Assembly (NCBI GenBank): GCA_035576005.1
Contig: DATLXH010000129.1
Coordinates: 1-24,162, forward strand
Direction: 5' to 3'
Length of the DNA stretch: 24,162 nucleotides
From: DATLXH01 sp035576005
GTDB lineage: Bacteria; Acidobacteriota; Thermoanaerobaculia; Gp7-AA8
In this document: positions 7,254 through 14,201 of the stretch, in pieces
How positions within the stretch are numbered: the stretch's first letter is position 1
Layout of the letters: each line of letters opens with the position of its first letter
Translations under genes and position numbers: made by a program
Notes under the pieces: generated by a model
The model's input: only the letters and a program-made list of their open reading frames with translations
Told to the model about the DNA's origin: nothing
Databases searched by the model: none

Positions 7254-10200
7254 ATGACGCAAGCTTTACGACGGTTGCAATTTATTCTATTCACTTGTCT
7301 TCTGGTGAGCACGGCAGCATTCGGTCAGACGACGGGTTCACTGACCGGGACTGTTACGCTCAGCGGTAGCGCACTGCCAGGGGCCACGGTGACAATCACG
7401 TCACCCAACATGCAGGGCAGTCGTACCGATGTGACTGATGCCAGCGGTAATTACAATTTCGCCGGTATCCCACCAGGGGAGTACACAGTCCGCTTCGATC
7501 TCGAAGGGATGCAGGCGATCACGAACACGGTACGAGTCGGTCTGACGACCATCGGTCGTGCTGATGCGGAGATGAGAGTCTCGGCCGTTGCCGAAGCGAT
7601 CACCGTGACCGCGAGCGTTCCGACGGTGACTGAGACCACTGAGGTTCAGACGAACCTCAATGCGAAACTCATCGAGAACCTCCCAATGGGACGGACGCTC
7701 CTGGCCACCGTGAACCTTGCCCCTGGCGTCAATTCCGGCGGTATTGGCGGAACGGCGATCTCTGGCGGTTTCTCGTATGACAGCACGTACTATGTCGACG
7801 GCGCAGTCGTCAATGAAGTCCTTCGCGGTCAGCCGCAGAACCTCTTCATTGAGGACGCACTACAGGAGACGACAGTACAGACCGGAGGGATCTCGGCCGA
7901 GTACGGTCGTTTCACCGGGGGCGTCGTCACAGCAATCTCCAAGTCCGGCGGTAACGAGTTCAGCGGAAGCATTCGCGACAGCTTGAACAACCGGCGATGG
8001 ACCTCGCAGGGGTTCCTCAAAGAGCCCCGCCCTGACGACGAGATTTTTCACACGTACGAAGCGACCCTGGGCGGACGCATTATTCGTGATCGTCTCTGGT
8101 TCTTCGGAGCGGGCCGCGACTACTCGCTCGAGACCCAGGCGCTCTTCGGCAAAACGAAGGCGACCGAGACTGCAGTACCGTATCAGCGAGGCGATCAGGA
8201 ACGTCGGCTGGAGGGGAAACTCACCGGTCAGATCACCCCACGGAACACTCTGGTGGGAACCTTTTTCGACATCAATCGAGAGCAGGTCAACAACGCCTTC
8301 GGAACTCCACTCGAAGCGAGCGCTCTGGACGTCGGCCGCGCGCTCCCGCAGCAGTTCTACACCATCAACTACAACGGCGTAATCACCAACAGCTTCCTGC
8401 TCGAGGCGACTTACGCTCGTCAGGACTTCTCGTTCGAGGGATCGGGAGCTGACGCGCCCGCTTCACCGGAGCGTGGAACGAACATTTCGGTGTACGGAGG
8501 AATCGGCCGGGCCGGTTTCCCGACCTTCTGTGGTTCATGCAGCTTCCCGGAAGAGAGGAACAACTCGAATTCGAAGATCAAGGGAAGTTACTTTCTTTCA
8601 ACCGGCCGCGCGGGAACGCACAATCTGACCGCCGGGTACGAGAACTATCACGATTACCTCAAGTCCGATAACCATCAGTCGGCCAGCGACTTTTCGCTCA
8701 ACATGTACACGTTCGACTTTGAGGGCGTTGCAGGGCCTCCTCCACCAGCAAGGCGCGGTCCGAACGGCGAGCTGCTCCTGAGCACTCGTGGTGCATCGGC
8801 ACTCATCATCTACTGGCCGATTCTCAAGAGCTCACAGGGAAATGACTTCAACACTCAGTCGCTCTTTTTGAATGACAAGTGGGATGTCACCAACCGTCTC
8901 AACCTGAATCTCGGCGTACGCTACGACAAGAACAAGGGTGAGAATCAGGCCGGCGCCCTTGTCGCCGACGACTCTGCAATTTCCCCTCGCGTGGGGGCTA
9001 CCTACGACCTGTTCGGAAATGGCCGTCTCCGCGTCAACGGAAGCTACAGCAGATACGTCTCCAAAGTTGCCAATGGCAACGTCGGAGACGCGACATCCGA
9101 TGCCGGCTCGCCCTCCCTGCTTTACTGGGGTTACGGCGGTCCCGACATTACTGACGCTACGAGCACCGAGCTTCTCGACAAGGTCTTCGCATGGTTCCGC
9201 AGTGTCGGCTTCATTGACTACCGCGGTGACTATTTCTACGGCGGCGGTACCTCCGGCATCCAGTCGAAGCTCGATGGCACTCTAACCTCCCCCAGCGTCG
9301 ATGAGTTCACAATCGGTCTCGGCTCGCAGATCGGTCGGAGCGGTTTCCTCCGAGTTGATTTCCAGGATCGCAAGTTCCAGAATTTCTACACATCAAACAC
9401 GAATCTCTCCAACGGCAAGGTGTTTGATCCGCTGGCAGGTTCCGACCTCGATCTGACTCTGGTAGGGAACTCGGACGATTTCGAGCGTACCTACCGGGCG
9501 GTCCTTCTGCAGGGCGGTTATCGCCTGTTTAACCGCCTCGATCTCGGCGGAAACTACACCTACTCGGAGCTGCGAGGAAACATCTCGGGTGAATCGAGTG
9601 GTGGCGGTCCTGGGACCGCAGGTGACAGCAGCAATTTCCCTGAGTACACGAACTTCGCGCAGAATCGACCCATCGGGTTTCTGCCCGAGGATCAGACTCA
9701 CAAGGTGCGCGCGTGGCTCGCACTCGATGTCCCGACCTTCCTCGGCGATTTCAACTTCAGCGTTCTTCAGCGGTTCGATTCCGGCTCTCCTTACTCGGAG
9801 TCGATCTCTGTCTCCACGAGCCGTACTTCTTGCGCAGCGTGTCCAGTGAACCCTGGATACATCGAGCCACCGACGAGCGTCGGGTACTTCATCAGCAAGC
9901 GTGGTGAGTTCCGCCTTGACGACGTTTCCGCAACGGACGTCGCCATCAACTACGAGCTGCCGATCAACAGGCTTCGCCTCTTCGCTCAGGGTGAAGTGAT
10001 CAATGCGTTCGATCGTCAGACCGCTACCGGGATCAACACCAGCATCTCGGTGATCCGTTCGTTTGCTCCGCGTACCGGTAGTGTTGTTGAATGTCCCACG
10101 TTTGCTGCCGACGGCACCACGCGAATCACGGCGGCGCAGTGTCGCACGATGTTCCCAGCACCAGCGGGAGCGACAGGTCAGCTCGGCATTTACCAGAAGG

Positions 10201-10319
10201 GAGTGAACTTCGGTAAATCGCTTACGCCAACCACTGGTAATTCACTTCTCCCAGGTGGATCCGGTGGAAGCTTCCAGCTTCCACGAACCTACCGCGTATC
10301 GGTCGGTCTCCGCTTCTAA
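7254..10319 (+). CDS. Oar-like TonB-dependent outer-membrane receptor (right copy)
   Basis: A paralogue of the receptor at 3429-6506 with the same order of parts across 1,021 residues: signal peptide (about 1-25, ending AAFGQ), carboxypeptidase-regulatory-like domain (about 28-118), plug (about 128-245, with LIENLPMGRT and EYGRFTGGVV) and barrel ending TYRVSVGLRF. The ATG at 7254 has GGAGG at 7245-7249. Cys426 and Cys429 form TFCGSC, aligned with the left copy's motif; further pairs are SCAAC and two cysteines around 945-965. Plug and early barrel are very similar between the copies, while loops and C-terminal region differ, suggesting duplication followed by divergence in ligand recognition. 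The gene stands alone and ends at an intrinsic terminator. The ligand is unknown. Confidence 0.93.
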   Translation: MTQALRRLQFILFTCLLVSTAAFGQTTGSLTGTVTLSGSALPGATVTITSPNMQGSRTDVTDASGNYNFAGIPPGEYTVRFDLEGMQAITNTVRVGLTTIGRADAEMRVSAVAEAITVTASVPTVTETTEVQTNLNAKLIENLPMGRTLLATVNLAPGVNSGGIGGTAISGGFSYDSTYYVDGAVVNEVLRGQPQNLFIEDALQETTVQTGGISAEYGRFTGGVVTAISKSGGNEFSGSIRDSLNNRRWTSQGFLKEPRPDDEIFHTYEATLGGRIIRDRLWFFGAGRDYSLETQALFGKTKATETAVPYQRGDQERRLEGKLTGQITPRNTLVGTFFDINREQVNNAFGTPLEASALDVGRALPQQFYTINYNGVITNSFLLEATYARQDFSFEGSGADAPASPERGTNISVYGGIGRAGFPTFCGSCSFPEERNNSNSKIKGSYFLSTGRAGTHNLTAGYENYHDYLKSDNHQSASDFSLNMYTFDFEGVAGPPPPARRGPNGELLLSTRGASALIIYWPILKSSQGNDFNTQSLFLNDKWDVTNRLNLNLGVRYDKNKGENQAGALVADDSAISPRVGATYDLFGNGRLRVNGSYSRYVSKVANGNVGDATSDAGSPSLLYWGYGGPDITDATSTELLDKVFAWFRSVGFIDYRGDYFYGGGTSGIQSKLDGTLTSPSVDEFTIGLGSQIGRSGFLRVDFQDRKFQNFYTSNTNLSNGKVFDPLAGSDLDLTLVGNSDDFERTYRAVLLQGGYRLFNRLDLGGNYTYSELRGNISGESSGGGPGTAGDSSNFPEYTNFAQNRPIGFLPEDQTHKVRAWLALDVPTFLGDFNFSVLQRFDSGSPYSESISVSTSRTSCAACPVNPGYIEPPTSVGYFISKRGEFRLDDVSATDVAINYELPINRLRLFAQGEVINAFDRQTATGINTSISVIRSFAPRTGSVVECPTFAADGTTRITAAQCRTMFPAPAGATGQLGIYQKGVNFGKSLTPTTGNSLLPGGSGGSFQLPRTYRVSVGLRF

Positions 10320-10341
10320 GAGATTGTCTTTTCGAAACAGG

Positions 10342-10375
10342 AAGGCCCCGGCGAAAGCCGGGGCCTTTTGTTTTT
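10342..10375 (+). terminator. Intrinsic terminator after the right TonB receptor
   Basis: An 11-bp GC-rich stem (10342-10352 with 10357-10367) closed by a GAAA tetraloop and followed by a T-rich tract to 10375. It lies 22 bases after the receptor stop codon. Stem, loop and T-tract are all canonical for Rho-independent termination. Confidence 0.93.
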
Positions 10376-10705
10376 GGTAGGCAGCAGGAAACTCACAGTG
10401 TGAGCTCCCATGCGAGCCCCTACTCCGCATTTCTCACACTCCTTCTGTTAACACAAACAGAGAGTCATCCCGAGCGTCGAGCGAGGGATCTGGGTGGGGG
10501 CCTTACGCCGTGAGTCGAGATTCGGAATCGTTGTTCGTGCACGACGCCCCCGCCCAGATCCCTCGCTCGACGCTCGGGATGACACATCGTTTCTTTCTCT
10601 CAGGCGCAGCGCACCCGCTGCTAAATGGCTCGGGATGACACTGCCTGCGGCAGTGAATAGCGGGAAGGCGGTGAGAAATCCGGGCTATCCTCGACGGTTA
10701 GAAAT
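10376..10705. other. Repeat-bearing gap before the sulfatase-fold gene
   Basis: No gene is supported here. Apart from the long inverted repeat at 10464-10583, the stretch holds CCGCATTTCTCACA (10428-10441), which matches the end of the large palindrome at 12881, a second occurrence of GCTCGGGATGACAC (near 10630), and a seven-bp hairpin CACTGCC/GGCAGTG (about 10638-10654). A promoter for the gene at 10706 should lie in the last 100 bases, but no clear -35/-10 pair is visible. Confidence 0.55.
10464..10583. repeat. 37-bp inverted repeat, 46-base spacer
   Basis: The left arm (10464-10500) and right arm (10547-10583) are complementary over 37 bases with one difference, T10495 against G10552, which would still pair as G-U in RNA. 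The arms contain GAGCGTCGAGCGAGGGATCT. Stems with this core are a familiar class of dispersed intergenic repeat in several bacterial groups. No open reading frame or transposase lies inside, so it is a non-autonomous or structural repeat. Confidence 0.85.
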
Positions 10706-12880
10706 ATGCTTCGAGGCATCCGGCTTGTGTTTACTTCAATGCGCCGGCTGCACCTCGGACTCTGCATCGTCCCGCTTTTTTTCTCCCTGGCATCCTGCGG
10801 TCGTCCGTCCGAGCAGGCCACGCTGAGCGGTCGATATCCGAACGCACCAGTCATCGTGATCTCGGTCGATACCCTTCGAGCCGATCACCTTCCGGCCTAC
10901 GGCTACAGGGGCGTGGCGACACCGAATCTCGATTCCCTTCGCCGCGATTCCCTGATGTTCGCGAACGCGTACTCCCACTGTCCGCTGACATTGCCTTCAC
11001 ACGCCACGATGCTGCTCGGCACGCTTCCCTATGTGAACGGTGTCCGGGACAACATCGGTTACACACTCAAGCCCGGATCGACCGATTTGATGCACGTCTT
11101 GAAAGCGCTCGGATATCAAAGCGGCGCCGCAGTCTCTGCCTACGTGCTTCGGGGTGAGACCGGTCTGCGAAGACTTTTCGACTGGTATGACGACGCCATT
11201 CCATTCCAACCCGGGATGGCAGCCGGCGCGATCCAAAGACCCGGCTCCCGGACGATTGAGTCTGCTCTGCAGTGGATCCGCCCCCGACGTGAGAAGCCGT
11301 TTTTCTTTCTTCTCCATCTTTTTGAACCGCACACCCCGTACGAGCCACCCGAGCCGTTTCGCTCTGCGTCTTCAAGTGCTTATGACGGGGAAATCGCCTA
11401 CACAGACTCGCTCGTGGGGCGTTTTCTCGACGAGCTGCGCCGCGAGGGAATCTACGAGCGAGCCATCATCATCCTTCTCTCAGACCATGGAGAAGGACTG
11501 GGCGACCATGGCGAGCGAGAGCATGGAATCTTCCTGTACCGCGAGGCGCTCCACGTCCCGTTGATGATCAAACTGCCGGGTGGGAAGGGTCGGGGACAAA
11601 AGATTGACGACGTTGCGGGGCTGATCGACATCGCCCCCACTGTCGCTGCGCTTGTGGGTGCAGCGGTGCCTGCGGGCTGGCAAGGCGTGGCACTCACGTG
11701 GGGAGAGACGGGGAAAGCTGCGAAACCCCGCCGCATCTACGGCGAGTCAGCGTACGGTCGCCTCCACCTTGGCTGGAGTGAGATCCGCTCGCTGATCGAC
11801 GAACGCAATCATTTCATCGAAGCCCCGAGGCCCGAACTGTACGATCTGACACGCGATCCGAAGGAGAAGCAGAACATTCTCGCGGACAACCGGCGGCTCT
11901 ACGCGGAGCTCCGTCGCGACATGGCGATGGTTCCTCACGAGCTGAACGCTCCCGCAATCATCAATAGCGAGGAGCGCGACAAACTCGCTGCATTGGGATA
12001 TCTGACGGGGAGCTCCGGCGAAGCGCCGACGCTGACGGATCCCAAAGACGGGATCGCCGAGCTGTCACTGTACGAAGAGGCGAAGGCTCTGATGAGCAGG
12101 CGTGACTACGACGGCGCGATCGAGGCCTACCGCAGGCTCCTTCAGAAGAATCCTCGCTTCACCGATGCCCGAACTCAGCTCGCAACTATTTACGAAGCCA
12201 CGGGGCGGTACGCCGAGGCGGAGACCACATACCGGGAGCTCCTCAGACAGAACCCTGCGTCGGCCGAGCACGTGGCGATCGCGCTCGGTGTCGTCTATCT
12301 CAACCTGGGGCGGTATGACGAGGCTGAGTCGCATGCCGCACTGGCACTCCGCTCGAATCCTGGCGGCACCAATTTGCTGCTGGGCAGAGTTAGGATCGCG
12401 CGGGGCGACTACCCCGGAGCCGAGCGTCACGCGCGTGAGGCTGCTGGCGACAGCCACTACCGCTCCGCAGCGGTACTCTTGTTGGCCGAGGCACTTGTCA
12501 GGCAGCGGAAGGTAGATCGCGCACTCGAAGTCCTCGATGCGGAGAAAGAGGAACTGCGGAGGGCGAATTCAGCGATGGTCCGCTCTGTCGAGCTCGGGCG
12601 AGGTGACGCGCTCATGCGGCTCGGGCGTGTCGGTGATGCCGATGCAGCGTTCCGTGAGGAGATCCGGCTCTTCCCCGACAATCGCGACGCCTACACTGCG
12701 CTGGCTTACATTTACGCCACGCAAGGGAAAAGGGGAGAGATCGAACGTCTTCTCGAAGGTCTTGTTGCTGCGAGTCCCACGCGGGCGAATTACGCACTCG
12801 CCGCAAAAACGCTCGAGGCCTTCGGGCTGCCGGCCGCAGCAGTCGAGTGGAGAAGGCGCGCGGGGGTGGCCGGGCGTTAA
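10706..12880 (+). CDS. Sulfatase-fold lipoprotein with TPR domain (copy 1)
   Basis: A 724-residue envelope protein. A lipoprotein signal ends in LASC, with Cys31 to be lipidated. An alkaline-phosphatase-superfamily, sulfatase-like hydrolase spans about 48-430, and TPR-type helical repeats run from about 452 to 715. Metal-site signatures are present: SVDTLRADH (Asp55), FEPH (His209) and SDHGE (Asp260, His261). At the nucleophile position the segment reads PLTLPSH, giving Thr95 where sulfatases have the Cys or Ser converted to formylglycine, and His replaces the motif Arg. Phospho-transfer or phosphodiester chemistry with a Thr nucleophile is therefore more likely than sulfate hydrolysis (inference). 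Two starts are possible, ATG 10706 and ATG 10739; neither has a good Shine-Dalgarno, and the second would give a more compact lipoprotein signal. It is paralogous to the gene at 19403. Confidence 0.88.
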   Translation: MLRGIRLVFTSMRRLHLGLCIVPLFFSLASCGRPSEQATLSGRYPNAPVIVISVDTLRADHLPAYGYRGVATPNLDSLRRDSLMFANAYSHCPLTLPSHATMLLGTLPYVNGVRDNIGYTLKPGSTDLMHVLKALGYQSGAAVSAYVLRGETGLRRLFDWYDDAIPFQPGMAAGAIQRPGSRTIESALQWIRPRREKPFFFLLHLFEPHTPYEPPEPFRSASSSAYDGEIAYTDSLVGRFLDELRREGIYERAIIILLSDHGEGLGDHGEREHGIFLYREALHVPLMIKLPGGKGRGQKIDDVAGLIDIAPTVAALVGAAVPAGWQGVALTWGETGKAAKPRRIYGESAYGRLHLGWSEIRSLIDERNHFIEAPRPELYDLTRDPKEKQNILADNRRLYAELRRDMAMVPHELNAPAIINSEERDKLAALGYLTGSSGEAPTLTDPKDGIAELSLYEEAKALMSRRDYDGAIEAYRRLLQKNPRFTDARTQLATIYEATGRYAEAETTYRELLRQNPASAEHVAIALGVVYLNLGRYDEAESHAALALRSNPGGTNLLLGRVRIARGDYPGAERHAREAAGDSHYRSAAVLLLAEALVRQRKVDRALEVLDAEKEELRRANSAMVRSVELGRGDALMRLGRVGDADAAFREEIRLFPDNRDAYTALAYIYATQGKRGEIERLLEGLVAASPTRANYALAAKTLEAFGLPAAAVEWRRRAGVAGR

Positions 12881-13058
12881 CCCGCATTTCTCACAGATCT
12901 TCGCCATGAGACGACGGATAGCGGCCTGTCTGCTTCGTTGCACGGCAATTTCGCTCCTTGACATAGTGTCGACTATGCCTTCGTCGCAAAATCGCCATGC
13001 GCCTCGCATCCAGGCCACTCTCCGCCGTCTCACGACAAAGGGCGGGGAGAAATGCGGG
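12881..13058. repeat. 178-bp centre-symmetric imperfect palindrome (MITE-like)
   Basis: Perfect 12-base ends CCCGCATTTCTC (12881-12892) and GAGAAATGCGGG (13047-13058) share a midpoint of 12969.5, which is exactly the centre of CATAGTGTCGACTATG (12962-12977). Inside, about 38 of the first 48 positions of each arm are complementary. A further block (GCACGGCAATTT on the left) pairs with a one-base shift that is compensated nearer the centre. No coding sequence lies inside. The element begins directly after the stop codon of the sulfatase-fold gene. No target-site duplication is obvious. Confidence 0.8.
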
Positions 13059-13173
13059 GTAAGCCGGATTAAGCCGGCTCACGCGGTCCCACGGCTTCAG
13101 GAAACTCACCGTGGCCATTCAGGTTTGCGCGTGTCCTCACCGCTTCTGATGACGTCGGTCCAACTGATCATAA

Positions 13174-13242
13174 GCCGCACAGCGGCGTATCCCTCTCCCC
13201 GGCGGGGAGAGGGAAGCGAGCGAAGCGAAGCAGGGAGAGGGG
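13174..13242. repeat. 70-bp dispersed palindromic repeat, copy A
   Basis: Almost identical to 23403-23472, with two substitutions and one missing base. It contains the stem CCCTCTCCCC (13191-13200) against GGGGAGAGGG (13204-13213), followed by GAAGCGAGCGAAGCGAAGCA and a second GGGAGAGGGG. A third, shorter relative is at 3250-3268. Confidence 0.85.
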
Positions 13243-13321
13243 CGTGAAGTCCTGAGACTCCGGCGGAAAAGGGCGATGTCTTCGCATCTCTCACGGCCCC
13301 TCTCCCCGGTCGCTGTCGCGC

Positions 13322-13338
13322 TAGCCCCTTCGGGGCTA
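13322..13338. repeat. Short hairpin TAGCCCC/GGGGCTA
   Basis: A seven-bp perfect stem (13322-13328 with 13332-13338) and a TTC loop. No T-run follows, so it is not called a terminator. It lies among other palindromic repeats in this gap. Confidence 0.5.
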
Positions 13339-13417
13339 CAGTCCACTCCGTGTGTCGTCACCTTTCTACCAGCGCTCACGCTGTTCCCAGAGCTTCTGAT
13401 GACACCGTCATCCTGAG

Positions 13418-13504
13418 GAGCGCTTTTGCGACGAAGGATCTCAGAATGCGACACGGTGCAATCAGGCCTTGCCACCTTGAGATCCTTCGTCGCAGAAGGC
13501 GCTC
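13418..13504. repeat. Inverted repeat with GCGACGAAGGATCTCA core
   Basis: The left arm (13418-13443) and right arm (13478-13504) match as inverted copies over about 26 bases with one mismatch and one single-base gap; the spacer is 34 bases. It is a distinct family from the 10464 element, though both carry a GGATCT core and both are preceded by TCATCC. It ends about 60 bases before the lipoprotein start. Confidence 0.8.
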
Positions 13505-13565
13505 TGCCTTGACTGACACTCCCGACCTGAAAGAGGAGTAGAGTTGTCTCCGCGAGGACACTTAA

Positions 13566-14054
13566 ATGAAAATCAGACTTGGCCTTCTGCTCTTTGCTTC
13601 TCTCACCAGCCTGACCTCTTGCGCGACACAATCTCGCACTGTCAACTCAGCCTCCCTGCCGCCCGGAACCATACAGATCGTTTCCAGCGAGCTTCCCCAG
13701 ATCCTCGATAAGGTTCCTGCGCTTCTCGAGTCCCTCGTCGCGCAACAACTCTCGACGCTGGATCCCCTCGTGGAAGGGACGATCGAGCTCGACCTCCGAA
13801 GCGGAATCGACTCCGTGCCCAACTTCGGAAATACCGGATTCACGGCCGACGAGCCTCAGCAGCCGCCCGTCACGTGGTTCCTCGTCGACTACAAGGTGAA
13901 GGACCTCTCGGGGCGGGAAGTGTCGCACGGGACTCTCACAGCAACAGGCCCGCGGCTGTCAACCAGATCCGTTAAAAACGAAACGCGGGCAGTCGTGATG
14001 GGAGTCGCTGTGAATCTTCGACACGCTCTCGCCAAACGAAACTCCCAGGTCTGA
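13566..14054 (+). CDS. Hypothetical lipoprotein (162 aa)
   Basis: A small envelope lipoprotein. The signal peptide ends in LTSC, so Cys19 should be lipidated. The mature part starts with a helical stretch (PQILDKVPALLESLVAQQL), then a beta-rich domain (TIELDLRSGI, TWFLVDYKVKDLSGREV, GTLTATGP) and a C-terminal helix. I do not recognise the family; size and layout are reminiscent of small LptE- or Lpo-like lipoproteins, but no diagnostic motif is visible. The ATG at 13566 has AGGA (13555-13558) seven bases upstream. The gene lies 147 bases before the YyaL-type gene on the same strand and may lead that operon, although a stem-loop lies in the gap between them. Confidence 0.82.
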   Translation: MKIRLGLLLFASLTSLTSCATQSRTVNSASLPPGTIQIVSSELPQILDKVPALLESLVAQQLSTLDPLVEGTIELDLRSGIDSVPNFGNTGFTADEPQQPPVTWFLVDYKVKDLSGREVSHGTLTATGPRLSTRSVKNETRAVVMGVAVNLRHALAKRNSQV

Positions 14055-14113
14055 GCACTCTCGAGTAAACAGAGGAACAGCGTCGCGTCTTCGCTGATGG
14101 GATCTGGCCAATC

Positions 14114-14168
14114 TTTCCCCTCGTGAAAGCCCGGAATCTGTCTCAGTATTGACTCACGCGAGGGGAAA
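14114..14168. repeat. Stem-loop between lipoprotein and YyaL-type genes
   Basis: TTTCCCCTCG (14114-14123) and CGAGGGGAAA (14159-14168) form a perfect ten-bp stem that continues three pairs inward (TGA/TCA) past a two-base bulge. It ends 33 bases before the ATG at 14202. It could attenuate read-through, act as a 5'-leader structure, or be a remnant repeat. Confidence 0.5.
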
Positions 14169-14201
14169 CATCTGGCGCTGCGGGATGTTCTCCCGTCCTG
14201 A

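Larger units (their letters stand above)
12881..13565. other. Repeat-rich gap between sulfatase-fold and lipoprotein genes
   Basis: A 685-base stretch with no supported gene, built mostly of palindromes. In order it holds the 178-bp symmetric element (12881-13058), a 70-bp dispersed repeat copy (13174-13242), a TAGCCCC/GGGGCTA hairpin (13322-13338) and an inverted repeat (13418-13504). Open frames across it are arginine/serine-rich shadows. It may be a hotspot for small mobile repeats. It probably ends transcription from the left and must also contain the promoter of the lipoprotein gene, which I could not locate. Confidence 0.65.

Noticed and set aside
13174..13242. CRISPR array made of the GC-rich repeats
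   Set aside because: The copies are single, unequal and 10 kb apart, with no regular spacers and no cas genes.
12537..13247. Rightward 236-codon frame across the end of the sulfatase-fold gene and the repeat region
   Set aside because: It starts inside a real gene in another frame and continues through palindromic repeats; composition is typical of a shadow frame.
13509..13514. TTGACT as a -35 box for the small lipoprotein
   Set aside because: The only candidate -10 (TAGAGT at 13539) is 24 bases away, which is too far.
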